The notes under the pieces are model-generated. The model was not told the DNA's origin and ran no database searches. It saw only the letters and a program-made list of their open reading frames with translations. A DNA stretch of 64,000 nt from Ophiura sarsii (taxonomy: Eukaryota > Echinodermata > Ophiuroidea > Amphilepidida > Ophiuridae). The position numbers and the translations under genes are program-made. The stretch spans positions 67,627,062 to 67,691,061 of the forward strand of contig CM069446.1 in NCBI GenBank assembly GCA_035610835.1. The letters are read 5' to 3'. Shown here piece by piece: positions 43,996 through 56,000 of this stretch. Numbering within the stretch: position 1 is the stretch's first letter; every line of letters starts with the position of its first letter.

Positions 43996-46319
43996 ACTTG
44001 ATGTTACCACCATCTTTAAACTAGGCTTAAAGGGGGGTTCCAGGCAACAGTGTTGCAACATTGTTTTATTTTGTATCCATTTATACTGTTATATGTTTAA
44101 ATATTGTAGTCCAGGTCCAAAAGAAAATGTTTGATATAAAAAGTCACTTACCTAATTCCATGTATATCAACTATTATAGGCCTATATCAAGGTTTACATC
44201 AACAAATCATGCCATCTATAGCCAATATTTAGCCAAATAAGAAAATGATTTTAAAAATTGAGAAATTGCTATACAATGTTATCGCAAATTTGACCATCTA
44301 TTTATGATTTATTTTGACCCATTAGCAGAATTGAACAAAGGTTAACGTCAAGTTGACATTGTCTTAAAGGTACACGCAGTGATTGTTGGAGGCTGCGTGA
44401 TAAAAACTGGTATTTGTATATTTTTACAAGTGTACAGTATTACATTACAAAATAATTCTTCAACACTATTGTGTACCCCTTTAATTCCATAAATTAACCA
44501 CAAATATTGGCAGGAATCACCATTCAAATAGGTATGTATTAATATTTTTGTTATTCATTTCTCTAAATCGTCTGTTCGAGCAATCCCCCAAATAACACTA
44601 ACCCCATACGCTATTTGGAGTTAGCAGCATTCATCTCGTAAACAAATAGATTGGTCAATCTTCGGCGTATCCCCCTCCCCAAAACGTCCGACATATGACG
44701 TCTGATCAAAATTGAGACGAAACGAGGAGACGAGCCGAGCCGAACCGAGCTGAGACGAGCCGATCCAACCCGGGGAAAACCGAGCTTCGAAAGCAATCAC
44801 AAGACAACTTTAGGCAAAGTTGTGCCAAATTATCCCGAATGGAGTCAAGGCAGTTGATACTAATTATACCTCAAAAAGAATAGTTAAAACTTTGAATTAT
44901 CTTCACAGTTATGTTTCTGTGTTTATGTTTGTCAGAGGATAATTCATTCTACGGTCAGAAAGATATACAAACACACATGAGTCAGTGTCGTAGCATCTTT
45001 CCAAGTGTGGCGTACGCATGCGTCTTTGTGCCTAGTTTCTGCGGTGGCCAAGGATTCCGACTGTGTTCATTGACACCGGTAAAAAGAATTTTGTTATGTA
45101 AGCCTGTCATTAAAAAGCTGCTTCAAGGTACACTAGATCTTAGGTCTCTGGCATAGGGATCTAGACTAATATTTTTAAGACTGATTTCAACATAGCTTAA
45201 AAAAAACACCCACCTTAATCTTAATTTCACTTTCCACCAACACTCAGATTGACCGTGTTTGCAAGGGGAGTATACTTCAAGGCAGCTATTTATTATAATT
45301 TGAGCTTCTAATATGCCCGTTAAACATAGTAGGTTAATGGCATGATGTAGTAAGCTTATCGATGATTACGGTACACTTGTTTTTACACTGTTGTCGATGA
45401 TGACAAGACTGCTGAATTCGGTGGGCTATTTTTTCATCGAGTAATTTGCCTGTATAATTTGCTTATGAAATCGGATATTTTGCCCTATCTTACCATTGTT
45501 TAGTATTGGAAATGTCAAATTGAACCCGATCGCACTGAATCAAACAAACAAACAAACAAAGGTTGTTTTAACAATTATGCAGCTGTTTGTTTGTTTGTTT
45601 CTTTGTCTAATTATACCCTGTCACACATACGGCGATCAGGCCTTGCGCTGAAAAAAGTATCAAAGTGCCAAGCGCACGCATAAGAACCGATTGGGGACGC
45701 AGTCGCAGTGGACACTGGCTAGAGCGGGGTGGGTCCCCATGTAACACGCAGGAAGAGCGCTGCAAACTGCTCAAAATTGTCATTTTTTTAAACAAGGTAG
45801 CTCTTAGTACGCTCCATCCAGCTCATCACATTTTCACGGCGCTCTTATTACGAACCATTATGTTTCTACTTTAAAGTCTCACGGGAGAACACGGGCTCTA
45901 ACTGCGCTTCCACTCACTGTAAACATTTTAGTGCGTTCAAGTTGCTGTCTGCGTTACTGTAATCGGTGTCTGCAAATGTGTCACATCAATAAAAGTGTTG
46001 GACCTGTCCACACATTTGGAGATACACAATCTCATGTTGATTTGTATGACAGATTATAATCTGTTAATCTAGATTTACACATTAAAATTAAAAGCACCTC
46101 TGAAACGATATTCATGAATAAGTTTTAGCAGAGCATGTTTGGCAGTAACAGCGCATAAGGGCGGGAGAGAGACCTATTGGGTGTAATAAGGTCGGGAGAG
46201 ACACGTAGTGAGCGCCTCATTGATCTTACTGCATTCGCAGAGGATAAGTAGTTTGTATGCGTCAAAGGGACGCTCACGTCGCTCGCTTTGCGCTGCCACA
46301 GTGACACTACTGAGTCATT
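43996..46319. other. Intergenic, no gene recognised
   Basis: Contains GAGCCGAGCCGA-type repeats (about 44725-44765), a (CAAA)n/(TTTG)n inverted pair (45541-45560 and 45585-45603), and TGTCTGCAAATGTGTCACAT at about 45966, which recurs at 60660. No coding exon identified. Confidence 0.5.
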
Positions 46320-46955
46320 ACAGCGCTCTGATATAGATTTGTGCGGCTTGAGATCCGGGCTTGATGATCTGCATAAAGCCGAGGCAACCGACAACTGGTT
46401 GGTTTCGATGTAATGAGTACTCGATATAGGCCTACGGCATACAATCTGCTTTATAGCTCTATGGTTGAAAATTAATTATAATCCATATTTAATAAAATTA
46501 AATTACGGAAAAATTGTACTGACGAAAAAAATCAACAACATTTTTTTCTCCTCGGTACTATGGAACTGTTGTACTATGGAGTATGAACACGAAAACACTT
46601 TCCACGCGGCAGGCGTCTGCAGACGACATTCAAAAATGTAAAAATCATTGAATTTCATTACCATATTTGGAATCACCATGAGAAATGCATTGAAATAAGT
46701 ACAAACTATAGCCTAGTATTGGTTTAGTAATTCTTGAGGTAGACCTTGAAAGTTAGGAACGGTTTCTGGAAAATCTGTTTTGTATAATGGTACAACCAAT
46801 AGCCGCGTGGAAAGTGTTAATTAAGAAGAAAAAAAACATAGGCCTACACACAGTCGAGTGGTGCACACAATATTTATTTTTCTTCATTATTATACATGAC
46901 GATATTCTTATACTGGTGTTACATTTTAATATATCGCACCGACTATTTTTAACTA
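46320..46955 (-). repeat. Dispersed repeat, copy 3 of 3, reverse orientation
   Basis: Reverse complement of the unit at 2660-3300 and 31400-33420, including the MITE at 46596-46816. Confidence 0.75.
46596..46816. mobile_element. TTAA-target MITE family A, copy d
   Basis: CACTTTCCACGCGG start at 46596; right end followed by TTAA at 46817-46820; left TTAA mutated. Confidence 0.85.
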
Positions 46956-48335
46956 AAGTGCTCAACAAAAGAAAGTCATACACTTTGCTTAGATCCTTTA
47001 GAGTAACTTCCGATTATTTTTTGACCAAACAAACTAGATAGACATTTGGATGAAATGATCACTCTTAGTGTATTTGATTTACATACATTTAATGAGAACG
47101 CTTGTGTAATGGTAAAGAAATTAATGGCCTGAGACTCAATATTCTGCAGGTGAAAGAGCTAAAATTACACCTAAAAAAACATTTTTAAATACCAACAGCA
47201 AGGGGAAAAAAAACCCGACCCCGTCCCTTACCCAACAACTTCCGACTGCATATTAAAGAAATAATAATAATCACAAAAACATACAAACCATGAGCTTTTT
47301 TTGCATTTTTAACTGCATATGAAACATTCCCAAACACAAAATAAGTCAAAATTATCACTTTCACTTTAAGTGTTATTGATTTAAATGAGGTTGAAAGAAA
47401 ATGCTTGTCTAATAGTAATAATAAAGAAACAAAAGGCCTGAGACTCAGTAATGTTAAGAAAAAAATAGCTACAGATGCAGTTGCAGTTAAAAATCATGTT
47501 TTTAGCAGACAAAATTCAAATGATGTCCCATGGCAACATGGCAAAGCCGGGGGTTAAGTCTTGGTTCCCTCAAACTCGCGCTCGCAAATGTCAGTTACCA
47601 TTACGAAATTGTTCCCCCCCTGTTTTTTTTAATTGACATAGAAATGTATAAAGCAACATCTGTATGCACAAATTTCGAATTGCTTTAGTCGGCAATATGA
47701 TTCAACACATAGGGTACGTAGCAAAGTCAATCCCTTGTAAAGTTGAATATATAATCGGATTATCTCGTTGTTATTCCTTCTCCCTACCATTACAAGTTGA
47801 ATCAATGTTTAAGTTTTATGTATATATAATAATCGATGATAAAATATTCAATCTTATTGATTACACTGATTGTAATGTATCTCATTTTCTACCAGCGGTA
47901 TTGATCCGTATGTTATTATTACACACTCACAATTCTAGGGAGGTGTTTTGCAATAAGAAGAACCTGACAGTCAGAAGTCAAGGCATGAAAATACCGTCTA
48001 TTTTGTTCGCCCCGGTCCGCCAGTAAAGCGAGATTTCAAGAAAACAAATAGAAATCGGGTAATTTACAACTCGCGATTGTGACGGATTGCCTCCATCAAT
48101 TTTAATCATCTTAGGCTCATTTTGAAGAGAAAGTCCTAATTATTTAGGACATTATTTTCGATGTAATAAAAAACATGATTTTCGTTACTTTTGTTGAGTC
48201 GATAAAGATGCATTTTCAATGCGATCGTAAACATCGTAATTTTGTTGATTTTTAGACGTCGCAGCAAAAACTTTGTGCACAAGAAATGTTCCTAACGTAT
48301 TAAACTTTATCAAAAATATGTTTATTTGTAATACA
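46956..48335. other. Intergenic, no gene recognised
   Basis: A direct repeat with GGCCTGAGACTCARTA occurs at about 47130 and 47437. The 120-residue frame at 47664-48026 has no family features. Confidence 0.45.
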
Positions 48336-48435
48336 TTTTTGGACAGGGGTCAGGGCCACGACTTTTATTTACCTTCAGTAAAAAATATACGCCATTTTCC
48401 AACACACAGTGTCAATCCGTTTTTTCTAACAAAAG

Positions 48436-48518
48436 GTATTCAGCAGGATTCGAACCGAGCAGGGGAGAATCCATTATAGATTACTAGTCCATAGTCGTAA
48501 CCGCTCGGCCATAACTAC
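48436..48518 (-). pseudogene. tRNA-Ser-like sequence (pseudogene or SINE head)
   Basis: On the minus strand an 83-nt class II tRNA shape: acceptor GTAGTTA against TGAATAC (one mismatch), D-arm GGCCGAGCGGTTA, five-pair anticodon stem with loop CTAGTAA, long variable arm, T-loop GGTTCGAATCC. The anticodon AGT is not a serine anticodon and the T-stem has two mismatches, so a functional tRNA is unlikely. A 19-bp repeat GACAGGGGTCAGGGCCACG flanks the area (48342, 48722). Confidence 0.55.
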
Positions 48519-48519
48519 T

Positions 48520-49905
48520 CATTGACGTGTCTATGTGTTCTCTATATAATGAATAAGTGGTGAACTATTGAGTATTCGACGACATTTTAGCCAAATTGAA
48601 CCCAGTTTCTAAATTGTATTTTAAATATGAAAACGGTGTCGCTGCAAGCTAGGTTTGGATTCAATGTAAAGAGCAATAAATTGATGCTCGTAAAAGGTTA
48701 TTAATTTAAAGCTTTTAATGAGACAGGGGTCAGGGCCACGGGAAATATACTTTATTTTTTTCAGTAATGACAAAAACATTTTCTTCAGAAAATGGCATTT
48801 TCAAGCAGAAACGTCCCTGCAAACATGACTTTAGCATATCGAAATAATGGATTAATATTGTATTGCTCCCCTTAGTGAAAATCCCCCTAGTCACATGGCG
48901 TTGATCCACATTTAAATGCCTTAATGTTGGCATTGTATAAGGCTGACATTTTGGCATATTGAATTGCACAAGATCGACATCCTCTTTTCAAGGGAAAACA
49001 AAATCGCGTCGTATACAATAGACTCACTGGCGTTGGCATCTGACTGCTGATAAGCAGTGGCCGGAAGCCAACAGATTTCGGTGAAACGAACCGAGATTTT
49101 GTATGTATCCAGCTGGGGCCACTTCGATTTGACCCCAACTTATCTACTACGAGGGCGTCTTAACATAAACACTAAAAATTCAAATTTATTGGATTGCGTA
49201 CATCAAAATAACTAACAAGTATTTATACCCAAATAAAAACAAAACGAGACCGTTGATCGTTGATCCACTAACCTACATTGAAGTACATTATATCTGTTTC
49301 CATTTACATTCTCACATCGAAGCACGTAGGCCTACGTGACGACGTAGGCTTACGTGACGAACGTCCTGAAATATGTGATTTCATGATGCAACATCCGCTG
49401 ACAAACTTACATGATTTGGAAGAAATCGTAGCCAATTTCAAATGAAAACGTCTGTAAATCTCTCATTTTCAAACGTCGTAAGATCCACAGTAGCACATTA
49501 TATGATATATCGAGTTATTTGATATCCTGTAGGCCTATGTTTGAAATATTCAGAGTGGTTAAGACAAAAGTTGCCGCATTGTTTATAGCTGAAAAATGGT
49601 GGGGACAAACGGCCGGACCTCTTGGGTAGGGTCGGCCAGCCGAGTGTTTTTTATTGTTTGCTTTATTCTAAATTCTAGTGAAAATGTAGGTGAATTTCAA
49701 GAAATTTTGATTTTTGATTTTTTTTAATCTATTTTTTTTAATTGTAAAAACGTTTAAGACAAATTCAAAATGTTTCATATCTTTTGAAAATATTTCGAAA
49801 CAATTTTGCAATTTATCTATTTATTTCTTTTGAAAATTCGAAAACAAATGAGTCGGTCGGGCCCGTATAAAACATGATTTACATTGTCGCCTTAGGGTTA
49901 AATGC
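48520..49905. other. Intergenic or distal P450 intron, no exon found
   Basis: Searched for the last P450 exon on the minus strand without success. About 49600-49870 belongs to the TE-like unit also seen at 3330-3400. Confidence 0.45.
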
Positions 49906-49909
49906 TTAC

Positions 49910-50063
49910 CAAGACACATTCTTGTTCCGAAACCAAATGGTTGTGATGCAAATGGGTTGGTGTTTCTTTCCTCAGTCAGCCATCGCTCTGGTCGAAAGTC
50001 ATTTGGATATTCATAATTGTCTGGGTTTTGACCGGACGAGTAGAAGTATGTCAGTAACGGTGT
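49910..50063 (-). CDS. P450 exon: PERF and heme-binding loop
   Basis: Acceptor TTTGTGACAG, reads TPLLTYFYSSGQNPDNYEYP, NDFRPERWLTEERN, PFGFGTRMCLG, donor GTAAGC. FxxGxRxCxG is complete, with Cys as the heme ligand. Confidence 0.94.
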
Positions 50064-53000
50064 CTGTCACAAAAATATATATAAATATAAAAGTAATGGA
50101 TCATGATAAAGTGGGTGAGGTGGGGTTTTCATAGCGGAATACAACATGATACGCGCTATGCCATGAAGGTATTATACCTACGCATGAAGTCGTGTGGATA
50201 TTCACAAATGTCTTGGTGTCGACCAGACGAGTAGATGTATGTCAGTAAAGAAATTTAAGTACATGTTTCCTAATGACGGAATAAGGCGAGATTTCCATAC
50301 CGGATGACAGCATGTTACACGCTAGGCAATAAAAGTATTAAGCATGTTAAGGGCTGAGCAGGCTCCACAACGCTCGAACTCTTTGCACTCTCACACATGC
50401 GTAGTAGCTCCACCACAACACAATGACGCAGCCTGATTGGTCAACGGTGGTCAACGCTTGCGCTCAGCGTTGGAGCGTTGTTGAGTTTGCTGAGCCCTTT
50501 ATACCTATGAATAAATATTATACCTACGAATGAGAACTTCATATATACAAGGATCATGATGAAGGGAAACATAAACTCTATGTATGCAAGGTGTGAGAAA
50601 GTGTCTCGAATTTGTTGAAGGTGTGATGTTTTCAATCGCCAATGTTTCGAATACTTCGTTCTATATTCATATTGTGTTTCATATCAATGAAAGGCTGAAG
50701 TGTGACAAGTTTAGCTATATAATTTGCAATCAAATTTGATGATGTTCATGGAAATGTATTTGGTTTGTAGGTAAAATTGCTTAAAAGGCAATTTGCACCA
50801 GCCCTGAGATATCAATATAGCCAACAAAGACTATTTGGTAACCATTTTGAACCAATTTTACCTCGGCTGGAATATGATATCCATGTAGTATCATGTCAAC
50901 TGGTAGAAGCCGTGCCGTGCCACCAGTCACTGGGTACAATCTATATAAGGTTGTTTGAAAATAAAGAAAGTAATGTATTAAATCGTTTCTTTTCAACTGA
51001 TCGTGTATTTGGCGTTTCTTAAATTCCTAGCCAGCACCCTATAGTCTTCCGTTAGCATTTCATAACTTTTACATAATTATGTCCTCAACTGATCTTTAGC
51101 CAAACGTGTGTCCCAAGTGTTAACATACCGTATTATGAGGCCCAATTACCTTGATAAAATATCCCCTTGATAAAAAAGCTCTATGATTTAAATTGAAACC
51201 CTCAAATTAATCCGGATCCAACGTTTCTAACCATCTAAAACTTCAGCATTTTTGAAACCGAGCACATCTCTATCATCGAATTAACCATTTTCATTTCGCT
51301 ACATCATAAATTGGATCACTTTTAGTTTTGGAAGTAAGTGAATACCGTTATTATCAGGGCTATATGAATAAAGGTGACAAGCATTTCATTACCGATTACC
51401 TAAAGGTTTCTTTAACAACTGCCGTCAGGTACGGCATATCGTCTATTTGTTGTCTAGTAGGATGGACGTCTTCAGGTATAACTCGCATAACCTCTTCATG
51501 TAGCTTAGCCTGGACAACAGGGTCAAGTGATAGTAAATGTAGCATCCACGAGGCTGTTGAGGCGGTCTGCAATAGAGAGATTCCGTGTTTTGGATAACTG
51601 CCATTTCAGAGGGAACACAGAATTGTTCTCAAAACGGTTCGGACCCACCACGACTCTCATCATTTAACCCTAACCCACCCGGTGGATTTTCCAACCAAAA
51701 TTTTTTCAAGCGAAAAAAGCACACACAACAAGAGGTGCCACGCCCCGGGGTTTGAACCCACGACCTCTCGGTTGGCGGGCGGACACTCTACCAACTGCGC
51801 CACGGGGGAAGCTGTGCTGGGCGAGTGTATTCGCCCAGCTATATAGCTTACAGCCATTATTTCAGACAAAAACCTCAGCGCCAGGTGGAACCAGGATGCT
51901 GGGAAATGGGATTTCATGGGATCTGGGGCTGTAAGGGTTAATACAACCTGGTCAGGGATAGCACTGGATCAAAAATGTGAGAGGTCCCATGACATTTTCC
52001 AGGACCCCGTTGGACTTCAAAAAACAGATTTAAGGGGTCCCCCAAGAAATTGAGGGGTCCTGAAGTTTGGGTATTTGAAAATTTTACTTTTTTACGGACA
52101 GTTTTAATGAATTTATATTGTGAGCAATGGATGGATATGTAATTTACAGAAATTCTTAAGGTTTCTATATCCATACATCGACAAATTTAAAGGGTCCCTT
52201 TAATTTTGATCGGGACCCGCAAGTCTTTCCAATTTGAAACCTGACGCGTCACTACAATAAAGTGAGAGGTCCAGGACGCGCAGACGCGTCAGAATGCGAC
52301 CCCTGAACCTGGTGAATGAGCTCCAAATTATTATAATCGTTAGTCATTCGGTCTGTGAGATAAGGAATAGCATAGACATGGCTGTACGAGCTGCAGCTTG
52401 ATATATTATGATATATGATTTTCTTAACACTTTTTACGCGGCTACTGATTTTACAATATACAAAACAGATTTTTCAGAAACCTTTCCCCACTTTCAAGGC
52501 CTATCTCAAGGATTACTGAACCAATACTAGGCAAGTTTGCATCTATTTCAATGCATTTCGTATGGTGATATCAAATATGGTAATGAAATTAAATAATTTT
52601 GACATTTTTAAAACATTTTGTGAAATGTGGGAATGTCGTCTGCAGACGCCTACCGCGTGGAAAGTGTTAAGGCGACGCGGCAAAATCAGTACGATGAGCT
52701 TCAGAGTAGAAGTTACTTTTCTCTCTAGACATTACGATACACTAGAGTAATAATTGTTGCTGCCAAATGTATGCTTATTGTTCGCTACACATTTCGCGGC
52801 TCTTTATTTCTGTCTGTGCCATTTCCTGTATAAATCAGACAGCAACATCAAATAAAATGAATAGAATGAAGTTAGAATGTATTCTCTTGAATATGGGGTA
52901 TATTTCTTTTCATAAAAATGTGTATATACAATACCGTATCAACAGAAGCAGCCAGTAGCTCTGTCATATTACTATAAATCTGCTCATTTGTCAGCTTTCC

Positions 53001-56000
53001 TTCTCCTACTAGATATGCCAGATAGCTACCGTCTTCACCGCTTTCACCACGTGCTATTCTATCCCGTATTTGTTCCGTCTTTTCTTCCACATATTTCCTT
53101 GCTACAAATTAATGAAAATAATCATGACAATTACAGGTATATGATGTTAGATTACTGAATGTGATGCGTTCTACCAGATATGAGCGACATCTTTTTATCT
53201 GGTTCTACTTTTACACCCACCACCTAGGTATAAATTACAAAGTCATCCCAAGTCATTTTAAAGAATAAATTCAAATGGCGAACAATTTTGACTAATCAGA
53301 AAGTATCAAATAAGATGCTCACACACGTAGAGGAAATATATGAGTTTCCAAGATTCTTTATGACAAAAAGAGAGTAAGATTTCAATCAATGTTCATATGA
53401 AATAGTGGAAAATCTTGTTTATGTGTTGTTCAATGGGTTCATAAATTGGCACATTTTGGCGTAACTGAGTTCATGACATAAAAGGCATTAGAAAGCGTCT
53501 TCAAAAGAGGTTAAAATGAAATGTTCTCGAGTAGCGGTGGTCAGTATGAACGGCAAAACGACATAATCATTTGGTCGTCTGAGGCATGATATAGAATGAA
53601 ACACGAATATTGTTGGCAAAAATTATTCCTCTACCGTAAATTCCGTGCTATAAGCCGCGTGGAGTATAAGCCGCGTGGAGTATAAGCCGCGTGAAGTATA
53701 AGCCGCGTGGAGTATAAGCCGCGTGGAGTATAAGCCGCGTGGAGTATAAGCCGCGTGGAGTATAAGCCGCGTGGAGTATAAGCCGCGTGGAGTATAAGCC
53801 GCGTGGAGTATAAGCCGCGTGGAGTATAAGCCGCGTGGAGTATAAGCCGCGTGGAGTATAAGCCGCGTGGAGTATAAGCCGCGTATTATGGCACGGACAT
53901 TACGGTATCATTACACATTACAGGAATACTTAAGATAGTGGTGTGATTTTGCTATGAATTCAACTTACATAATTTGAATAGTGTATCCCAGGCGGCATTG
54001 GTCTTCCTGTAGGGTGGGGAATTTAGTCTCTTATGCCATTCCAACGGAAATGCCATCAAATATATACTATTTTCTGTAAGATCTCCAATGGCATCGAAAA
54101 AGGCCTTATTCTCTGTTTTCAGTTTCTTCTCTAACAATTGTAGCTTTCGGTCGAAGAAGAATTTACAGGAAGCTTTGGTAATAGCGCATCGGTAAAACAA
54201 AACAGAAACATTGGTATATTATTATGGATTTATCTTACGTTCATTTGATTCATAATGTAATTTGAGATATTATTATCTTCATTGATAGAACAACGAGATT
54301 ACTGTTTTAGCCCGCCATTATTGCGCAATCATATAGACTGGCAAATCGGGTGCTCCTAGCAAAGAATAAGTGAGATTTTGTTAACACATAATTGGGCTTT
54401 TTTCCGTAAATAGCATAAAGCTAGTAGGATATCCAATTTGGAGTCCAGGACCATAAGGTTCTGGACCAAAAATGGAATAAAGCTGTGTAAAACATTGATT
54501 GCGCTTTATATCGAAAACGGTATCAAACTAAGTACATCTAATTTAAAGTTGACCTTGTTTTTCCATCCTTAAAGCGAGGTCAACATCACTCTAAATACTA
54601 ACGGTGCAACGGACATCCGTTGTGCGCAATAGGCTCGACCTCACGGCTCTGATTGGTTAGCGGCATTTTGTGAGTTTTTAAGCATGCGCAGTAAGCTGAT
54701 CGAAGTGCTCACGCGTATGTTGCACTGTGGCCAAGAGAATATGCGCCTTAGGTCCATTGACATCAGTCATCTTTTTGGTGGAAACTAAAGCAGGACAACG
54801 CAAATTACCTGGATAACATTTCATAACCTTTTTAGCTGCATGGTCAGGTCGGTCTAACTTGGAATCTAACATCTTTACAAAGTAGTCTGTAATACAGAAA
54901 CGTCCCGGATTTAAAAAAAAAAATCCATAATCCCTTAAGAAAGCCTGATACTATGTAGATAATTTAATCACAAGCACTCTGACCAATAACAATAGTATTC
55001 CAAGTAAATGCAGTTTTCTCAATATATATTATTCAGAGACACCCTGTAGAAGTAGATGACTTTGATCAGTTCCAAACTGGCGAAGGATCTTTACAGCAGC
55101 GAATGAATACAGAAGGATGCAGCGGGCGCGCATAGAGGGTGCACTAAACTAAATGGGTATCACCTACCCTTAAGGACGGTGTTTAAAGCTAGAATCGGAA
55201 AGTGTGCATCACAAAATCCTCAATTTAAAAAGACTTGACAGTAATACAATTGCGTAAATGCCTATAATTTTTGATTAATTATGATTAATGGGACATCACC
55301 TACATATGCACCCTGACTATAAACTGTGAATATCATCTAAATAAATGTTGAGAGATCTTTCAAATTTGTGCTTTACTGGAAACATTGGCGATTGCGGTAA
55401 CATTTTCAAGCCCGTCAGAGAGGTAGTCAACTCCATGGGCGTATTTTGGAAAATCGATCAGGCTCACCTACCTATTTTCTTCACTTTTTGGTGAGAAAAT
55501 GTGATCATCTTTAAGAAAAAATCACTCTACAAGGTCCAAGTTCGCAATTTAGTGTTCTAAAACAGAGTTTTATATCAGTGTTTTTGTACATATGGAGCCC
55601 TATTTAGTGGTGTGATCCCTTTAGGCAGCAAGCGCACCGTGTATCATATGCATGCGGTCTAAACCGCGTGCGTGTAGCCATAATCCCGCGAGGAGTACGC
55701 TTGGATTACCTTTGCGCCCGGCCGGAAAGATAACAACCGACTTTATCTCGCCAATTTGAAACTGATTAAACTCTGACTATTGGCACACCAAGGTAAAACC
55801 CTTGCTGGTTCAAGGTAGATTGATAGACTTATTGTGCACTGAAGCCAAATCATATTATTGGAAAAGTGTTGTTTATAACCTGCCAGTTGGAGTTTACAAA
55901 TTTGTTGTCAATTCCTTATGTGACACCATCAACAACAAAGTAAATCTGAAACGTTGAGGTAAATCCAATAATGACAAATGTAACCTTTGCAAGAACAGGG

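Noticed and set aside
47664..48026. 120-residue plus-strand open frame
   Set aside because: No motif, no splice or start context, AT-rich region with codon use unlike the real genes.
48342..48740. 19-bp direct repeats as a target-site duplication of a SINE
   Set aside because: Similarity extends past the 19 bp (TTACTGAA and an AATAAA-rich stretch), so they are ends of two repeat copies.
53650..53885. Regular repeats that could suggest a CRISPR array
   Set aside because: The 16-bp units are directly adjacent without unique spacers, inside MITE-like inverted ends, in eukaryotic DNA.
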